Below are positions 8,544-18,006 of a stretch of DNA of 64,000 bases, in pieces. Below the pieces are notes generated by a model. That model was not told where the DNA came from. It did no database searches and worked only from the letters and a program-made list of their open reading frames with translations. The first letter of the stretch is position 1; each line of letters begins with the position of its first letter. Both the position numbers and the translations under genes were made by a program. The stretch is from assembly GCF_010977575.1 (NCBI RefSeq), contig NZ_CP048812.1, positions 2,480,001 to 2,544,000 on the forward strand. The letters are read 5' to 3'. This stretch comes from Halomonas socia. GTDB lineage: Bacteria > Pseudomonadota > Gammaproteobacteria > Pseudomonadales > Halomonadaceae.

Positions 8544-9833
8544 TCAGTCAGCGGGAGAGAGGCGGTAGAGGCCGCCATCGGACTCGTCGGTGAGCACGTA
8601 GAGCATGCCATCCGGCCCCTGGCGCACGTCGCGGATGCGGCCCAGCTCCTCGTCGAGCAGCACCTCTTCGTGGGCGACGTTATTGCCGTCGAGCACCAGC
8701 CGGTGCAGCTGTTCACGGTACAGTGAGCCGACGAACAGGTTGCCCTGCCATTCGGCGATATCGTCGCCGCTGTAGAAGGCCATGCCCGATGGGGCCATGG
8801 AGTCTTCCCACCAGTGGGCAGGCTCGGTCACACCCGGCGCCTCGCGGCCGATGCCGATGAATTCGCCGCTGCTGTAGTCGCTGCCGAAGGCCACCTGGGG
8901 CCAGCCGTAGTTGGCGCCGGCCTCCAGCCGGTAGACAAGATCGCCGCCGGAGGGGCCATGGTCGATGGCCCACAGCTCGCCGCTGTCGGGGTGGATGGCC
9001 AGCCCCTGCTTGTTGCGGTGGCCAAAGGAGTAGATCTCGGGGCGCAGGTTGCCCGGCGCCTGGTTGACGAAGGGGTTGTCGGGATGCGCGCCGCCGTCCT
9101 CGAGTAGCCGGATCAGCGAGCCTGCGGGGTCGGTAAGATCCTGGGAGGGGTGGCGCAGGCCGCGGTCACCGATCGAGAACAGCACGCTGCCATCACCGGG
9201 GAAGAGAATCCGCGAGCCGTAGTGACGGCCGGGCTCGGTGCGCGGCGATTGGGCATAGAGCGTCTCGCGGTCGGTCAGTTCAGCGTTCTCCTCGTCGAGG
9301 CGTGCACGCGCCAGCGCGGTGGCGGTGCCGTAGTCGTCGTCACTGGTGATGCCGTCGTCGTCGCCGGGGCTCGAGTAGGTGAAGTAGATCCAGCCGTTGT
9401 CGGCATAGTCGGGGTGCACCGCTACGTCCAGCAGGCCACCCTGGTTGCCGCCTTCGGGGGCGGTGAGCTGGTCCTCGTCGGTGTCGATCTCGGGCAGGTT
9501 GCCGAGTGCGGTCACCTCGTCGCCGTCGATCAGATAGAGATTGCCGGGGCGCTCGGTGACCAGCATGCGCTCGTCGGGCAGCCAGGCCATCGACCAGGGA
9601 TGTTCCAGGCCGCTGATCACCTGAGTGACGTGCAGCGTGGCCTCCTCGCTGTCGTAGTCGCTGATGATCTCGTCGTCGGCCACGCTGGCGTTGGCGCGCT
9701 CCTCGGTGTCGCCATTGCCGCTATCGTTGCGGTCTTCGGCACTGACAAGTCCATGGGCAGTGGCCAGCATAACGGCGAGCGCCAGCCGCGGGAGTGCCCG
9801 GGGAAAGTGATCTTGGGGGGCCGGTAACGTCAT
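8544..9833 (-). CDS. PQQ-dependent sugar dehydrogenase, soluble GDH family
   Basis: A secreted protein of 429 residues. A signal peptide (LPRLALAVMLATAHGLVSA) is followed by a low-complexity acidic linker, then a six-bladed beta-propeller of the soluble glucose dehydrogenase/Yli family. Family marks include LEHPWSMAWLPDERMLVTERPG, the active-site histidine block GNQGGLLDVAVHPDY, YGSRILFPGDG, SFGHRNKQGLAIHP and GANYGWPQV. Members oxidise aldose sugars in the periplasm with PQQ and calcium, although many have no proven substrate. The gene lies convergent to the kinase and in tandem with the response regulator. AAGGAG precedes the ATG. It sits inside a block that in other bacteria regulates PQQ alcohol oxidation, which is suggestive. 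No pqq synthesis genes are in the window. Confidence 0.88.
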   Translation of the reverse strand: MTLPAPQDHFPRALPRLALAVMLATAHGLVSAEDRNDSGNGDTEERANASVADDEIISDYDSEEATLHVTQVISGLEHPWSMAWLPDERMLVTERPGNLYLIDGDEVTALGNLPEIDTDEDQLTAPEGGNQGGLLDVAVHPDYADNGWIYFTYSSPGDDDGITSDDDYGTATALARARLDEENAELTDRETLYAQSPRTEPGRHYGSRILFPGDGSVLFSIGDRGLRHPSQDLTDPAGSLIRLLEDGGAHPDNPFVNQAPGNLRPEIYSFGHRNKQGLAIHPDSGELWAIDHGPSGGDLVYRLEAGANYGWPQVAFGSDYSSGEFIGIGREAPGVTEPAHWWEDSMAPSGMAFYSGDDIAEWQGNLFVGSLYREQLHRLVLDGNNVAHEEVLLDEELGRIRDVRQGPDGMLYVLTDESDGGLYRLSPAD

Positions 9834-9860
9834 ATCGCAGTGCTCCTTGCAGGCGATGAA

Positions 9861-9891
9861 GGGTCGGGCGCGGGCAATCCGTGCCCGACCC
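9861..9891 (-). terminator. Strong hairpin after the response regulator gene
   Basis: A 13-bp stem (GGGTCGGGCGCGG against CCGTGCCCGACCC, one G-U pair) with a GCAAT loop lies 41 bases past the regulator stop and upstream of the PQQ dehydrogenase. It lacks a clear T run, so it is a probable but not certain terminator. Confidence 0.5.
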
Positions 9892-9931
9892 TCAGCCTAG
9901 GAAAGCCCCGTCGAGCTGGCAAGTGGAGTGG

Positions 9932-10576
9932 CTAGCGGGTGCCATCGTCGCGCTCGCTGGCGAGCAGGATCGCCTGGACTCGGCTGCTTACCCGGAGCTT
10001 GCGCAGGATCGCCGAGACGTGTGTCTTGACGGTGGTTTCGGCGATGTCGAGGCGGTAGGCGATCATCTTGTTGGACTCACCCTTGACCATGTGCGCCAGC
10101 ACCTCGCGCTGCTTGTCGGTTAGCGAGGCCAGGGGGTGGTGCTCGGAGGGCGAGGGGGTGCTGGATGGCGGGCTGCTGGTGCGCATGATGTCCGGCGGCA
10201 GATAGACTTGGCCGGCAAGGATCTGTTGCAGGGCCACGAGTAGCGTATCGCGTGGCGTCGACTTGGGGATATAGCCCACTGCGCCGAGGTTCAGCGCTTC
10301 GAGAATGGTGTGCTTGTGCTGTTCGGCGGAGACGATCACCACCGGCAGCCACGGCACTGCCTGGCGCAGCTGGGCCAGGCCGCTTAGGCCCTCGGCATCG
10401 GGCAGACCGAGGTCGAGCAGCGCCAGATCGAGGTCATCGTGCTGCGCGACGATCTCGAGGGCGGCGGCGAGGCTGGCCGCTTCGAGGGTCTCGCTGCCGC
10501 TGAGTCCGCGGGCGATGACCGCGACCATCGCTTCGCGAAACAGGGGGTGGTCGTCGGCGACCAGCAGCCGGTACAT
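9932..10576 (-). CDS. LuxR/NarL-family response regulator (ErdR/AgmR-like)
   Basis: A regulator of 214 residues. The receiver domain (1-120) has the acidic pair in [10 protein letters not shown], the phospho-acceptor Asp55 in LALLDLGLP, and the lysine of the GYIPKSTP loop. After a serine/proline linker comes a LuxR-type helix-turn-helix ([22 protein letters not shown], then [16 protein letters not shown]). By similarity and place it belongs with the regulators ErdR and AgmR, which act on ethanol and acetate metabolism in pseudomonads. It is divergent from the aldehyde dehydrogenase gene and shares a 166-base promoter region with it, so direct control is likely but inferred. AAGGAG lies 10 bases before the ATG. 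Confidence 0.87.
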   Translation of the reverse strand: MYRLLVADDHPLFREAMVAVIARGLSGSETLEAASLAAALEIVAQHDDLDLALLDLGLPDAEGLSGLAQLRQAVPWLPVVIVSAEQHKHTILEALNLGAVGYIPKSTPRDTLLVALQQILAGQVYLPPDIMRTSSPPSSTPSPSEHHPLASLTDKQREVLAHMVKGESNKMIAYRLDIAETTVKTHVSAILRKLRVSSRVQAILLASERDDGTR

Positions 10577-10742
10577 GCGTGGTGCGCTCCTTGTGTTGGC
10601 TGGCGGTATCGGAGGCGGGGCCTCCTACCAAGGGAGGAGGCTAGCTCCTGCCATGGCAGTATGTCGCGAAGTGCCGGCCTGTCCAACACTGAAGCGAGCA
10701 TCACCCATAACGACAATAGCTACAACCGACAGGAGTAACGCC

Positions 10743-12263
10743 ATGATCTATGCCAACCCCGGCATGCCCGATGCCAAGGTCAGTTTCGCCAAGCGCTACG
10801 GCAATTATATTGGCGGTGAGTTCGTGCCGCCGGTGAAAGGCCAGTACTTCGACAACGTCAGCCCGGTCAACGGCGAGGTGTTCTGCGAGATTCCGCGCTC
10901 CACCGCTGAGGATATCGACAAGGCGCTGGATGCCGCGCACCAGGCAGCCCCCGCCTGGGGCAAGACCTCCGCCGCCGAGCGCGGCAATATCCTGCTGAAG
11001 ATCGCCGACCGCATCGAGCAGAACCTCGAGATGCTTGCGGTGGCCGAAACCTGGGACAACGGCAAGGCGGTACGCGAGACCCTCAACGCCGATATCCCGC
11101 TGGCGGTGGATCACTTCCGCTACTTCGCCGGCTGCATTCGCGCCCAGGAGGGCAGTGCCGCCGATATCGACGCCAATACCGTGGCCTATCACTTCCATGA
11201 GCCGCTCGGCGTGGTCGGCCAGATCATTCCCTGGAACTTTCCGATCCTGATGGCCTGCTGGAAGCTCGGCCCGGCGTTGGCCGCCGGCAACTGCGTGGTG
11301 CTCAAGCCCGCCGAGCAGACCCCGGCCTCGATCCTGGTGCTGATGGAATTGGTCGGCGACCTGCTGCCGCCGGGCGTGATCAACATCGTCAACGGTTACG
11401 GCGCCGAGGCGGGCCAGGCGCTGGCCACCAGCAAGCGCATCGCCAAGATCGCCTTTACCGGTTCGACGCCGGTGGGCTCGCACATCCTCAAGTGTGCGGC
11501 GGAGAATATCATCCCCTCCACCGTGGAACTGGGCGGCAAGTCGCCGAATATCTACTTCGCCGACATCATGAACGCCGAGCCCGAGTTCATCGACAAGGCG
11601 GTGGAAGGGCTGGTGCTGGCCTTCTTCAACCAGGGTGAGGTCTGCACCTGCCCGTCGCGGGCGCTGATCCAGGAGGAGATGTACGAATCGTTCATGGCCA
11701 AGGTGATGGAGCGCACCCGCTCGATCAAGCGCGGCAACCCGCTGGATACCGATGTCCAGGTCGGCGCCCAGGCCTCCCAGGAGCAGTTCGACAAGATCAT
11801 GTCGTACATGGATATCGCCCGTGACGAGGGCGCCGAGTTCCTTACCGGCGGCAACAAGGAGAGCTTCGACCCTAGTTACGACAAGGGCTACTACATCCAG
11901 CCGACCCTGCTCAAGGGCAACAACAGCATGCGCGTTTTCCAGGAGGAGATCTTCGGCCCGGTGGTTGCTGTGACCACCTTCAAGGACGAGGCCGAGGCGC
12001 TGGCGATCGCCAACGACACCGAGTTCGGCCTTGGCGCCGGGGTCTGGAGTCGCGATATGAACGTTGCCTTCCGCATGGGCCGCAACATCCAGGCCGGTCG
12101 GGTGTGGACCAACTGCTACCACCAGTACCCGGCGCATGCCGCCTTCGGCGGCTACAAGAAATCCGGCGTAGGTCGCGAGACCCACAAGATGGCCCTGGAG
12201 CACTACCAGCAGACCAAGAACCTGCTGGTCAGCTACGATATCAACCCACTCGGCTTCTTCTGA
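10743..12263 (+). CDS. exaC: NAD-dependent acetaldehyde/aldehyde dehydrogenase, ExaC/AldB type
   Basis: A cytoplasmic enzyme of 506 residues, the normal length for ExaC/AldB, which oxidises acetaldehyde to acetate with NAD. It starts [10 protein letters not shown] and ends in NPLGFF, both typical of this subgroup. Catalytic landmarks are the oxyanion stretch [11 protein letters not shown], Glu262 in VELGGKSPN and the nucleophile Cys301 in [11 protein letters not shown]. The cofactor site is marked by FTGSTPVG. The start has AGGAG 7 bases upstream; longer in-frame readings cover the promoter region and are not needed. It probably handles aldehydes from alcohol oxidation under the FIST/kinase/regulator system to its left. 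A strong hairpin follows the stop. Confidence 0.93.
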   Translation: MIYANPGMPDAKVSFAKRYGNYIGGEFVPPVKGQYFDNVSPVNGEVFCEIPRSTAEDIDKALDAAHQAAPAWGKTSAAERGNILLKIADRIEQNLEMLAVAETWDNGKAVRETLNADIPLAVDHFRYFAGCIRAQEGSAADIDANTVAYHFHEPLGVVGQIIPWNFPILMACWKLGPALAAGNCVVLKPAEQTPASILVLMELVGDLLPPGVINIVNGYGAEAGQALATSKRIAKIAFTGSTPVGSHILKCAAENIIPSTVELGGKSPNIYFADIMNAEPEFIDKAVEGLVLAFFNQGEVCTCPSRALIQEEMYESFMAKVMERTRSIKRGNPLDTDVQVGAQASQEQFDKIMSYMDIARDEGAEFLTGGNKESFDPSYDKGYYIQPTLLKGNNSMRVFQEEIFGPVVAVTTFKDEAEALAIANDTEFGLGAGVWSRDMNVAFRMGRNIQAGRVWTNCYHQYPAHAAFGGYKKSGVGRETHKMALEHYQQTKNLLVSYDINPLGFF

Positions 12264-12272
12264 GCCCTCCTT

Positions 12273-12295
12273 GCCGCCCGGCCCAGCCGGGCGGC
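12273..12295. terminator. Hairpin between convergent exaC and sulP genes
   Basis: A perfect 9-bp stem GCCGCCCGG / CCGGGCGGC with a CCCAG loop lies 9 bases after the aldehyde dehydrogenase stop. It has no T run, but its place between two convergent genes suggests a shared terminator. Confidence 0.6.
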
Positions 12296-12316
12296 GATTC
12301 CCCACCATCACCGCGT

Positions 12317-14098
12317 TTACGGCGAATGGCATCGACATCTGGCATCAGCAGGAACCGCGGCTGGCGTTGCCAGCCAGCGCTCGGCCAGGCGTCGCGCATG
12401 GAGCAGGTGGTTTACGACAGCCAGGCGCCCTGTTTGGCGTTTCATGCCGGCGCGCTTGAGCTTGAGCACCATGCGCGCCGGCATGCCGATGAAGATCAGC
12501 CCCACCTGACGCGCGCGCAGTTCCTCGACCAGCGACTGCAGGGCGACGATGGCGGTGGCATCCAGGCTCGGCACGTCGCGCATGTCGAGCATTACCACGC
12601 GCACCTCGGGGTCCACTACCCGCAGGGTCGAGATGGCCTTTTCCGCGGCGCCGAAGAACAGCGGCCCGTTGATGTCATAGAGCGCCACCTGGGGCGGTAG
12701 ATCGTGGCCCTGTTCGTCACCATCGGGCCCAAGACGGCGGGCGTGCGTCAGCTGCGCCATGCGCCGAATGAAGAGCACCGCCGCCAGGCCGATGCCTACC
12801 GCCACCGCCAGTACCATATCGAACACCACCGTGAGCAGGAAACAGATCACCAGTATCGCCACGTCGCTGCCCGGTGCGCTCTTCAGGGTATGCACGAAGT
12901 GGCGCGCCTCGCTCATATTCCAGGCGATGACGAACAGTAGCGCGGCGAGGGCTGCCATTGGCACCAGGGCGAGCAGGCCGGCCAGGGCCACGACGGCCAG
13001 CAGCACCACCAGCGCATGCACTACCGCAGCCAGCGGCGAGAAGGCGCCGCTGCGGATATTGGTAGCGGTGCGCGCCAGCGCTGCGGTGGCGGTGATGCCG
13101 CCGAAGAAGGGCGCGGCGATATTGCCCAGGCCTTGGCCGATCAACTCGGCATTGGGGTCGTGGCGGGTGCGGGTCAGACCGTCGGCGACCACGGCGCAGA
13201 GCAGCGACTCGATGGCCGCCAGCATGGCGATGGCCAGCGCCGGGCCGAGCAGTTCGCGGATCAGGTCAAAATCCACCGTGAGCGGTGCCCCATCCGCTCC
13301 GGGTAGCTTCCAGGGCAGTGCCAGCCCGGGGGCGAAGGGCGGAATGCCGCTACCTGCCTGGCCCTGATATTCCCAACTGAAACGTGAGGCGATGGTTTCG
13401 ATCTCCACGCCTAGCGGTGCAATGGCCAGCGCCGCCAGCGTGCCTGCTGCCAGGCCGACCAGCGGCGCCGGCACCGGCAGTTTCAAGCGCGGCCACAGCA
13501 ACAGCGTGGCGAGTGTGACCAGCCCGATACCGAGTTCGGCCGGGGCCAGCGAGGGCAGGGCGTGGACGATGGCTGCCAGGTTGTGCAACGTGCTGTCGCC
13601 GAGCGCGACGCCTTCGAGCCCGAGGAAGTCGGGCAACTGCAGCAGGGCGATCACCACGGCGATGCCCGCAGTGAAGCCGAGCACCACCGGATAGGGCACG
13701 AACTGGATCAGGTTGCCCAGCCGCGCCAGACCCAGCGCCACCAGGATCAACCCCGCCATCAGCGTGGCGATAAGCAAGCCGCCAAGACCGTGGCTGGCGA
13801 CGATGGGGAACAGGATCACCACGAAGGCGGCGGTAGGGCCGGAGACATTGAAGCGTGAGCCGCCGGTCAGCGCGATGATGGCCCCCGCCACGATCGCGGT
13901 GTACAGGCCGTGCTGGGGCGGCACGCCGGTGGCGATGGCCAGCGCCATGGAAAGCGGCACTGCGACGACGCCGATGGTCAGGCCGGCCAGCAGGTCGCGC
14001 TTGAGCTCGGCCAGGCCATAGCCCTGTCGCCAGGCTGAAAGCAGGGCACTGCCGGGCAGCGGTGGCTGGTAGCGGGACAACGGGCGTGGTTGGGACAT
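12317..14098 (-). CDS. SulP family anion permease with STAS domain (DauA-like)
   Basis: An inner-membrane transporter of 593 residues. It opens with LKRDLLAGLTIGVVAVPLSMALAIA, the classic SulP first helix, followed by about a dozen hydrophobic segments. The FNVSGPTAAFVV motif and the NAELIGQGLGNIAAPFFGG signature mark the transport core. A cytoplasmic STAS domain follows (VRVVMLDMRDVPSLDATAIVALQ), preceded by YDINGPLFFGAAEKA. This layout resembles DauA (YchM), which moves C4-dicarboxylates, and SulP sulfate or bicarbonate carriers. The substrate cannot be decided from the sequence. It is monocistronic, with its own promoter region facing the L,D-transpeptidase terminator. A second, different SulP gene lies at 61965. 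Confidence 0.87.
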   Translation of the reverse strand: MSQPRPLSRYQPPLPGSALLSAWRQGYGLAELKRDLLAGLTIGVVAVPLSMALAIATGVPPQHGLYTAIVAGAIIALTGGSRFNVSGPTAAFVVILFPIVASHGLGGLLIATLMAGLILVALGLARLGNLIQFVPYPVVLGFTAGIAVVIALLQLPDFLGLEGVALGDSTLHNLAAIVHALPSLAPAELGIGLVTLATLLLWPRLKLPVPAPLVGLAAGTLAALAIAPLGVEIETIASRFSWEYQGQAGSGIPPFAPGLALPWKLPGADGAPLTVDFDLIRELLGPALAIAMLAAIESLLCAVVADGLTRTRHDPNAELIGQGLGNIAAPFFGGITATAALARTATNIRSGAFSPLAAVVHALVVLLAVVALAGLLALVPMAALAALLFVIAWNMSEARHFVHTLKSAPGSDVAILVICFLLTVVFDMVLAVAVGIGLAAVLFIRRMAQLTHARRLGPDGDEQGHDLPPQVALYDINGPLFFGAAEKAISTLRVVDPEVRVVMLDMRDVPSLDATAIVALQSLVEELRARQVGLIFIGMPARMVLKLKRAGMKRQTGRLAVVNHLLHARRLAERWLATPAAVPADARCRCHSP

Positions 14099-14185
14099 AA
14101 CGGTACCGAAACGAGGCGCAAGGTGACGATAACGTTACTCCTGCATATTGCGTTGCCACAAGCCGGCCAACGTCGTTGGTCCGTG

Positions 14186-14215
14186 AAAAAACGGCGACAC
14201 CCGAGGGTATCGCCG
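14186..14215 (-). terminator. Rho-independent terminator of the L,D-transpeptidase gene
   Basis: Read on the minus strand, a stem CGGCGATACCC with a three-base loop pairs with the following GGTGTCGCCG and runs into six T. It lies about 40 bases beyond the transpeptidase stop. Confidence 0.8.
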
Positions 14216-14257
14216 CTACGAGACGTGACGTGGTCGTCAGGTGGCTCGGTAAGTGGT

Positions 14258-15322
14258 TCAGCCCACCACCAGCTCCTGGTAGATGCCGCCCGGGGCATCC
14301 AGGACATAGCGATAGAAGCCGCCCGGCTCGGGCACCTCGGGCTCTTCTTCGACCGGTGCCGGCGGTGGGTAGACCGCCACCAGCTCACCGTTGGCGGTCT
14401 CCATGATCTCACGCACCTTGCCGTAGTCGATGTCCGGCAGATCGTCGCCGAGCGCCTGATGCAGGCTGTCGAAGGGGTCGAGCAGGTGGGTCAGGGCGTC
14501 GTCGCGCTGCTCGGCGGGAGCGAAGGCCTGGACGTAGAGGGTGTCCTCCTCCCAGCCGACCTTGAAGTGGTCGTCGATGATATTGACCGCGGTGCCGTTG
14601 GGGATATTGCCGTAGAGGTGTTCGATATCCTCCGGGTACATGCGGATACAGCCGCGGCTGGCGCGCATGCCGATGCCGTCGGGCATGTTGGTGCCATGGA
14701 TCAAATAGCCGGGGATGTCGAGCAGGATGGCGTGTCGGCCCAGCGGATTGTCGGGCCCCGGGGGCACCACGGCGGGGGCCGGTTCACCGCGTTCAGCGGC
14801 CTCCTCGCGCATCGAGCGCGGCGGATACCAGGCCGGATCCTCAAGGCGCATGGTGGTTTCGGTGGTGCCCAGCGGCGTATTGAAACCCTCGCGTCCGATG
14901 CCGATGGGGTAGGTCTCGACGCGCGGCGTCTCGCCGTTGGCGGAGGGCGGGTAGTAGTAGAGCCGCAGCTCGGAGAGGTTGACCACCAGCCCCTCGCGGG
15001 GGGCGTCAGGCAGGATGTGCTTGGCCGGGATCACCACCTCGGTGCCGTCGCCGGGAATCCAGATACTGACCTCCGGGTTGGCGGCGCGGATCTCTTCATA
15101 GCCAACGTTGTGGGCCCGGGCGATATCGAGCAGGGTCTCATCGCCCTCGACCTCGACGGTGTAGCGCTCGCCGACGATATTGCCGTCTTCGGGTAGTGGG
15201 TAGTGGCCAAGCGGCCAGTCGCTGTCGTCGTCGGCGAGCAGCGAGCCGCTGACAAGCGCGATGCCCAGCGCCAGCGGGGCCAGCCACAGGGGGCGCGATG
15301 CTGAGATAAAGGGTGTCGTCAC
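14258..15322 (-). CDS. L,D-transpeptidase (YkuD/ErfK type) with LysM-like domain
   Basis: An exported cell-wall enzyme, 354 residues from the chosen GTG. A hydrophobic signal (PLWLAPLALGIALVSGSLLA) is followed by a LysM-like peptidoglycan-binding stretch (YTVEVEGDETLLDIARAHNV). The YkuD catalytic domain has IHGTNMPDGIG and SRGCIRM; Cys225 is the nucleophile. Such enzymes form 3-3 cross-links in peptidoglycan or attach proteins to it. The C-terminal tail is rich in proline and glutamate. The reading frame runs upstream to an ATG at 15523, but that overlaps the end of betT and adds residues with no signal-peptide character, so the GTG at 15322 is preferred. It has no strong Shine-Dalgarno, so the start is the weak point. 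Confidence 0.85.
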   Translation of the reverse strand: MTTPFISASRPLWLAPLALGIALVSGSLLADDDSDWPLGHYPLPEDGNIVGERYTVEVEGDETLLDIARAHNVGYEEIRAANPEVSIWIPGDGTEVVIPAKHILPDAPREGLVVNLSELRLYYYPPSANGETPRVETYPIGIGREGFNTPLGTTETTMRLEDPAWYPPRSMREEAAERGEPAPAVVPPGPDNPLGRHAILLDIPGYLIHGTNMPDGIGMRASRGCIRMYPEDIEHLYGNIPNGTAVNIIDDHFKVGWEEDTLYVQAFAPAEQRDDALTHLLDPFDSLHQALGDDLPDIDYGKVREIMETANGELVAVYPPPAPVEEEPEVPEPGGFYRYVLDAPGGIYQELVVG

Positions 15323-15453
15323 GATAGTCCGAATATCGGCCTGGGGCCGTAGATAGGGTTGCCGAACAGTGTTCCATGCTACTCGCGGGGGTGCAACTGC
15401 CACCGGCGTCCTTCGCTTGGGGGCAACTGCGATCACCCTGGGCGTTAACGCAA

Positions 15454-15477
15454 GCGGCGACTCCGAAGAGTCGCCGC
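15454..15477 (-). terminator. Hairpin terminator after betT
   Basis: A perfect 10-bp stem GCGGCGACTC / GAGTCGCCGC with a four-base loop (TTCG on the minus strand) lies 24 bases past the betT stop. The sequence after the stem is not T-rich. Confidence 0.6.
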
Positions 15478-15500
15478 GTGGTTTGACTGCCAGGCGTGGA

Positions 15501-17531
15501 TCAGGGGGTGTCGCCCACCGCACCGGGCATGGCGGGGACGTTACCGTTCTCGCCGGCCAGCGTCAGGAAGTGCAGGTGGCGCTCGTACTCGGCGAGCACG
15601 TCACCGATCACCTGGCCGCGGGTGTAGCCGTTGAGGTCCTGGCCGGTGCCGCCTTCGGCGAGGTAGACGTCGAGGCGCACATAATAGTCGTCGTCCACCG
15701 GCAGGAAGCTTGGCGTGCGCATGCGATGCGGGCACACCTGGTAGACGAAGTGCGGGGCATTCTCGAGTTCGACCTGCAGGGTCAGGCGCGGCAGCGGCTC
15801 GTTCTCGACCTGCTCCTCGCTGACGTTGGCGACCTGGCCGCGACCCTCGAGCTCCTGGGCGAACTGGGTCAGCGCCGGACGGATCGAGTGCTCGATGGTG
15901 GCTGCGGCGCCGGCGCGGTTGGAGGTATCCAGCGCGCGGTCGAGGCGCTCGCGCCAGTCGCCGCCCGGCGCGGTGCCGGCGATGCGACGGCGGGCGTCGG
16001 CCTTGTCGCCCTCCATGCGCAGGGCGCGATACATGCCGGCCATGATCGCGAAGATCACCAGCGAGAACGGCAGGGCGGTGATTACCACGGCGCTCTGCAG
16101 TGCCGCCAGCCCGCCGGCCATCAGCAGGGCGATGGTGATCAGGCCGATCACCGCCGACCAGAAGATGCGCAGGGCCACCGGCGCGTCGTGGTTGACGTCG
16201 GAGAGGATCGAGGTGAAGTTGGCCAGCACCAGCGCCCCGGAGTCCGCCGAGGTGATGAAGAACACGATGCCGAGCACGGTCACCACCGCCGCGGTCAGCC
16301 CCACCCAGGGGTAATACTCGAGCAGGGTGTAGAGCGTGGTCTGCGGGGTGCTCAGGGCCTGTTCGCCGAGTGCGGCGACGCCCTGGTTGGCGACCAGCTC
16401 GATACCGCTGTTACCGAACACCGACATCCACACCATCATGAACGCCAGCGGGATACCCAGTGCACCTGCCACGAACTCGCGGATGGTCCGCCCGCGCGAG
16501 ATGCGCGCCAGGAACAGACCGACGAACGGTGTCCAGGCGATCCACCAGCCCCAGAAGAAGATCGTCCACCACATCTTCCACTCCTGGGCCTCTTCGCCGG
16601 CAAAGGCGTAGGTGTCGAAGCTCTTGGCGATAAAGCCGGACAGATAGTCGCCGGCGTTGTTGACCACCATGTCGAGCAGCTGCAGGGTGTGGCCCTGGAA
16701 CAGCACGAACAGCAGCAGCGCCAGGGCCAGCAGCATATTGAACTCGGAGAGTCGGCGGATGCCCTTCTCGACGCCGCTGACCACCGAGATGGTGGCCATT
16801 ACCACCACCAGGGCGATCAGGATCACCTGCACCGAGAGGCTCTCGGGTACGTCGAACATGTAGGTCAGACCGTAGTTGAGCTGCATCACCCCGATGCCGA
16901 GGCTGGTGGCGATACCGAATACCGTGGAGATCACCGCGGTGATGTCCACGGCGTGGCCGATGGGGCCGTAGATGCGCTTGCCGAGCAGCGGGTAGAGCGC
17001 GCTGCGGATCGCCAGCGGCAGGCGGTGGCGATAGCTGAAGTAGGCCAGTGCCATGCCCATCAGCACGTACAGCCCCCAGCCGGATAGTCCCCAGTGCATG
17101 AAGGTCTGTACCACCGCGGCGCGCATGGCCGCCTGGCTCTCGGGGTCGAGGTCGGGCGGCGCCAGGTAGTGTGCCACCGGTTCGGCGACGCTGAAGAACA
17201 GCAGGTCGATGCCGATGCCGGCGGCGAACAGCATCGCCGACCAGGACAGCAGCGAGAACTCCGGCCGCGAGTGATTGGGGCCGAGGCGGATGCTACCGAA
17301 CCGCGAGCAGCCGATCAGCACCACGAATACCAGATAGGCCACCACCGCCAGCATGTAGTACCAGCCGAAGGTGGCACTGACCCAGGCCAGGCCGGCATCG
17401 AAGAAGGCGCCAGCCTGCTCGGTGAAGGTCATGGTGATGACCAGGAATACCAGAATGCCGGCCACCGAGCCGTGAAAGACGGCTGGGTTGAGCCGGTCTC
17501 GGCGTTCAGGGGGATGTTGGTCATGCGCCAT
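15501..17531 (-). CDS. betT: BCCT-family choline/betaine transporter, BetT type
   Basis: An inner-membrane transporter of 676 residues with twelve hydrophobic segments. The BCCT signature region is clear: WTIFFWGWWIAWTPFVGLFLARISRGRTIREF, with the tryptophan-rich helix, and the GIGIDLLFFSVAEP substrate helix. The roughly 170-residue cytoplasmic tail (from about residue 510) is the long form found in BetT, where it controls osmotic activation, rather than the short tails of most BCCT proteins. It takes up choline, the precursor of glycine betaine, which fits a halophile. The start has AAGGGAG upstream. A BetI-like operator lies at 17728-17749 in the promoter region. No betIBA genes are in the window, so they would lie elsewhere. 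Confidence 0.92.
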   Translation of the reverse strand: MAHDQHPPERRDRLNPAVFHGSVAGILVFLVITMTFTEQAGAFFDAGLAWVSATFGWYYMLAVVAYLVFVVLIGCSRFGSIRLGPNHSRPEFSLLSWSAMLFAAGIGIDLLFFSVAEPVAHYLAPPDLDPESQAAMRAAVVQTFMHWGLSGWGLYVLMGMALAYFSYRHRLPLAIRSALYPLLGKRIYGPIGHAVDITAVISTVFGIATSLGIGVMQLNYGLTYMFDVPESLSVQVILIALVVVMATISVVSGVEKGIRRLSEFNMLLALALLLFVLFQGHTLQLLDMVVNNAGDYLSGFIAKSFDTYAFAGEEAQEWKMWWTIFFWGWWIAWTPFVGLFLARISRGRTIREFVAGALGIPLAFMMVWMSVFGNSGIELVANQGVAALGEQALSTPQTTLYTLLEYYPWVGLTAAVVTVLGIVFFITSADSGALVLANFTSILSDVNHDAPVALRIFWSAVIGLITIALLMAGGLAALQSAVVITALPFSLVIFAIMAGMYRALRMEGDKADARRRIAGTAPGGDWRERLDRALDTSNRAGAAATIEHSIRPALTQFAQELEGRGQVANVSEEQVENEPLPRLTLQVELENAPHFVYQVCPHRMRTPSFLPVDDDYYVRLDVYLAEGGTGQDLNGYTRGQVIGDVLAEYERHLHFLTLAGENGNVPAMPGAVGDTP

Positions 17532-18006
17532 TGGCAGACTCCCTTAGTGTTGTCGATATGGTGTCTCGCACTGCGGTGGGCCGTGACATCGCTTGCCCAT
17601 GGCGGTTGCCATGCATGTCGTATCGGGGCATGGGGTGAGAGGCTTTCGGCAGCATCGTGCCGAGTCGCTGCAGATTGGGCGGTGGCTAGCTGAGCGTAGC
17701 CAGGCGCCGGGGTTAGGTGGTGTTTTTATTAATTGGTCGTTCAAATAAAATACCCAACTCAGGCAGCACCTTCAACCCTTGGTCATGGATCTGCATGCTC
17801 GACTGTAATTCAACGCTGGATGAGAGCCGCTGCCTTGCAATCCTTGTTTACCCGGCTATACCTGATGTAACTGATCGTGATATGTCAGGCGTTGGGTGCC
17901 GGATGCCCCGGTGACGCGCGATCGGTCGTACGCCGCTCCTCTGGGGAAGGAGACCCGGTTCAGCGCAGGTAAACCAATAACGATAACCGCCTCGTTGGAG
18001 AACCCA
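17532..18006. other. Divergent promoter region between betT and the TRAP operon
   Basis: About 475 bases without a supported gene. It holds a small hairpin CATGGC-GGTT-GCCATG at 17598-17613, the AT-rich BetI-like site at 17728-17749, and GGAG just before the TRAP gene start. A reading frame entering from upstream of 18007 lacks signal-peptide character and is taken as non-coding. Confidence 0.5.
17728..17749. promoter_or_regulatory. BetI-like operator in the betT promoter region
   Basis: The core TTGGTCGTTCAA, flanked by TTATTAA and AATAAAA, closely resembles the BetI repressor site described for the E. coli betT-betI region (a TTGGACGTTCAA core in AT flanks). It lies about 200 bases upstream of the betT start. 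It suggests repression relieved by choline. The match is from memory of the known site. Confidence 0.5.

Noticed and set aside
15369..17087. A 572-residue plus-strand open frame opposite betT.
   Set aside because: Repetitive, charged, histidine- and glutamine-rich sequence typical of the antisense of a membrane protein gene.
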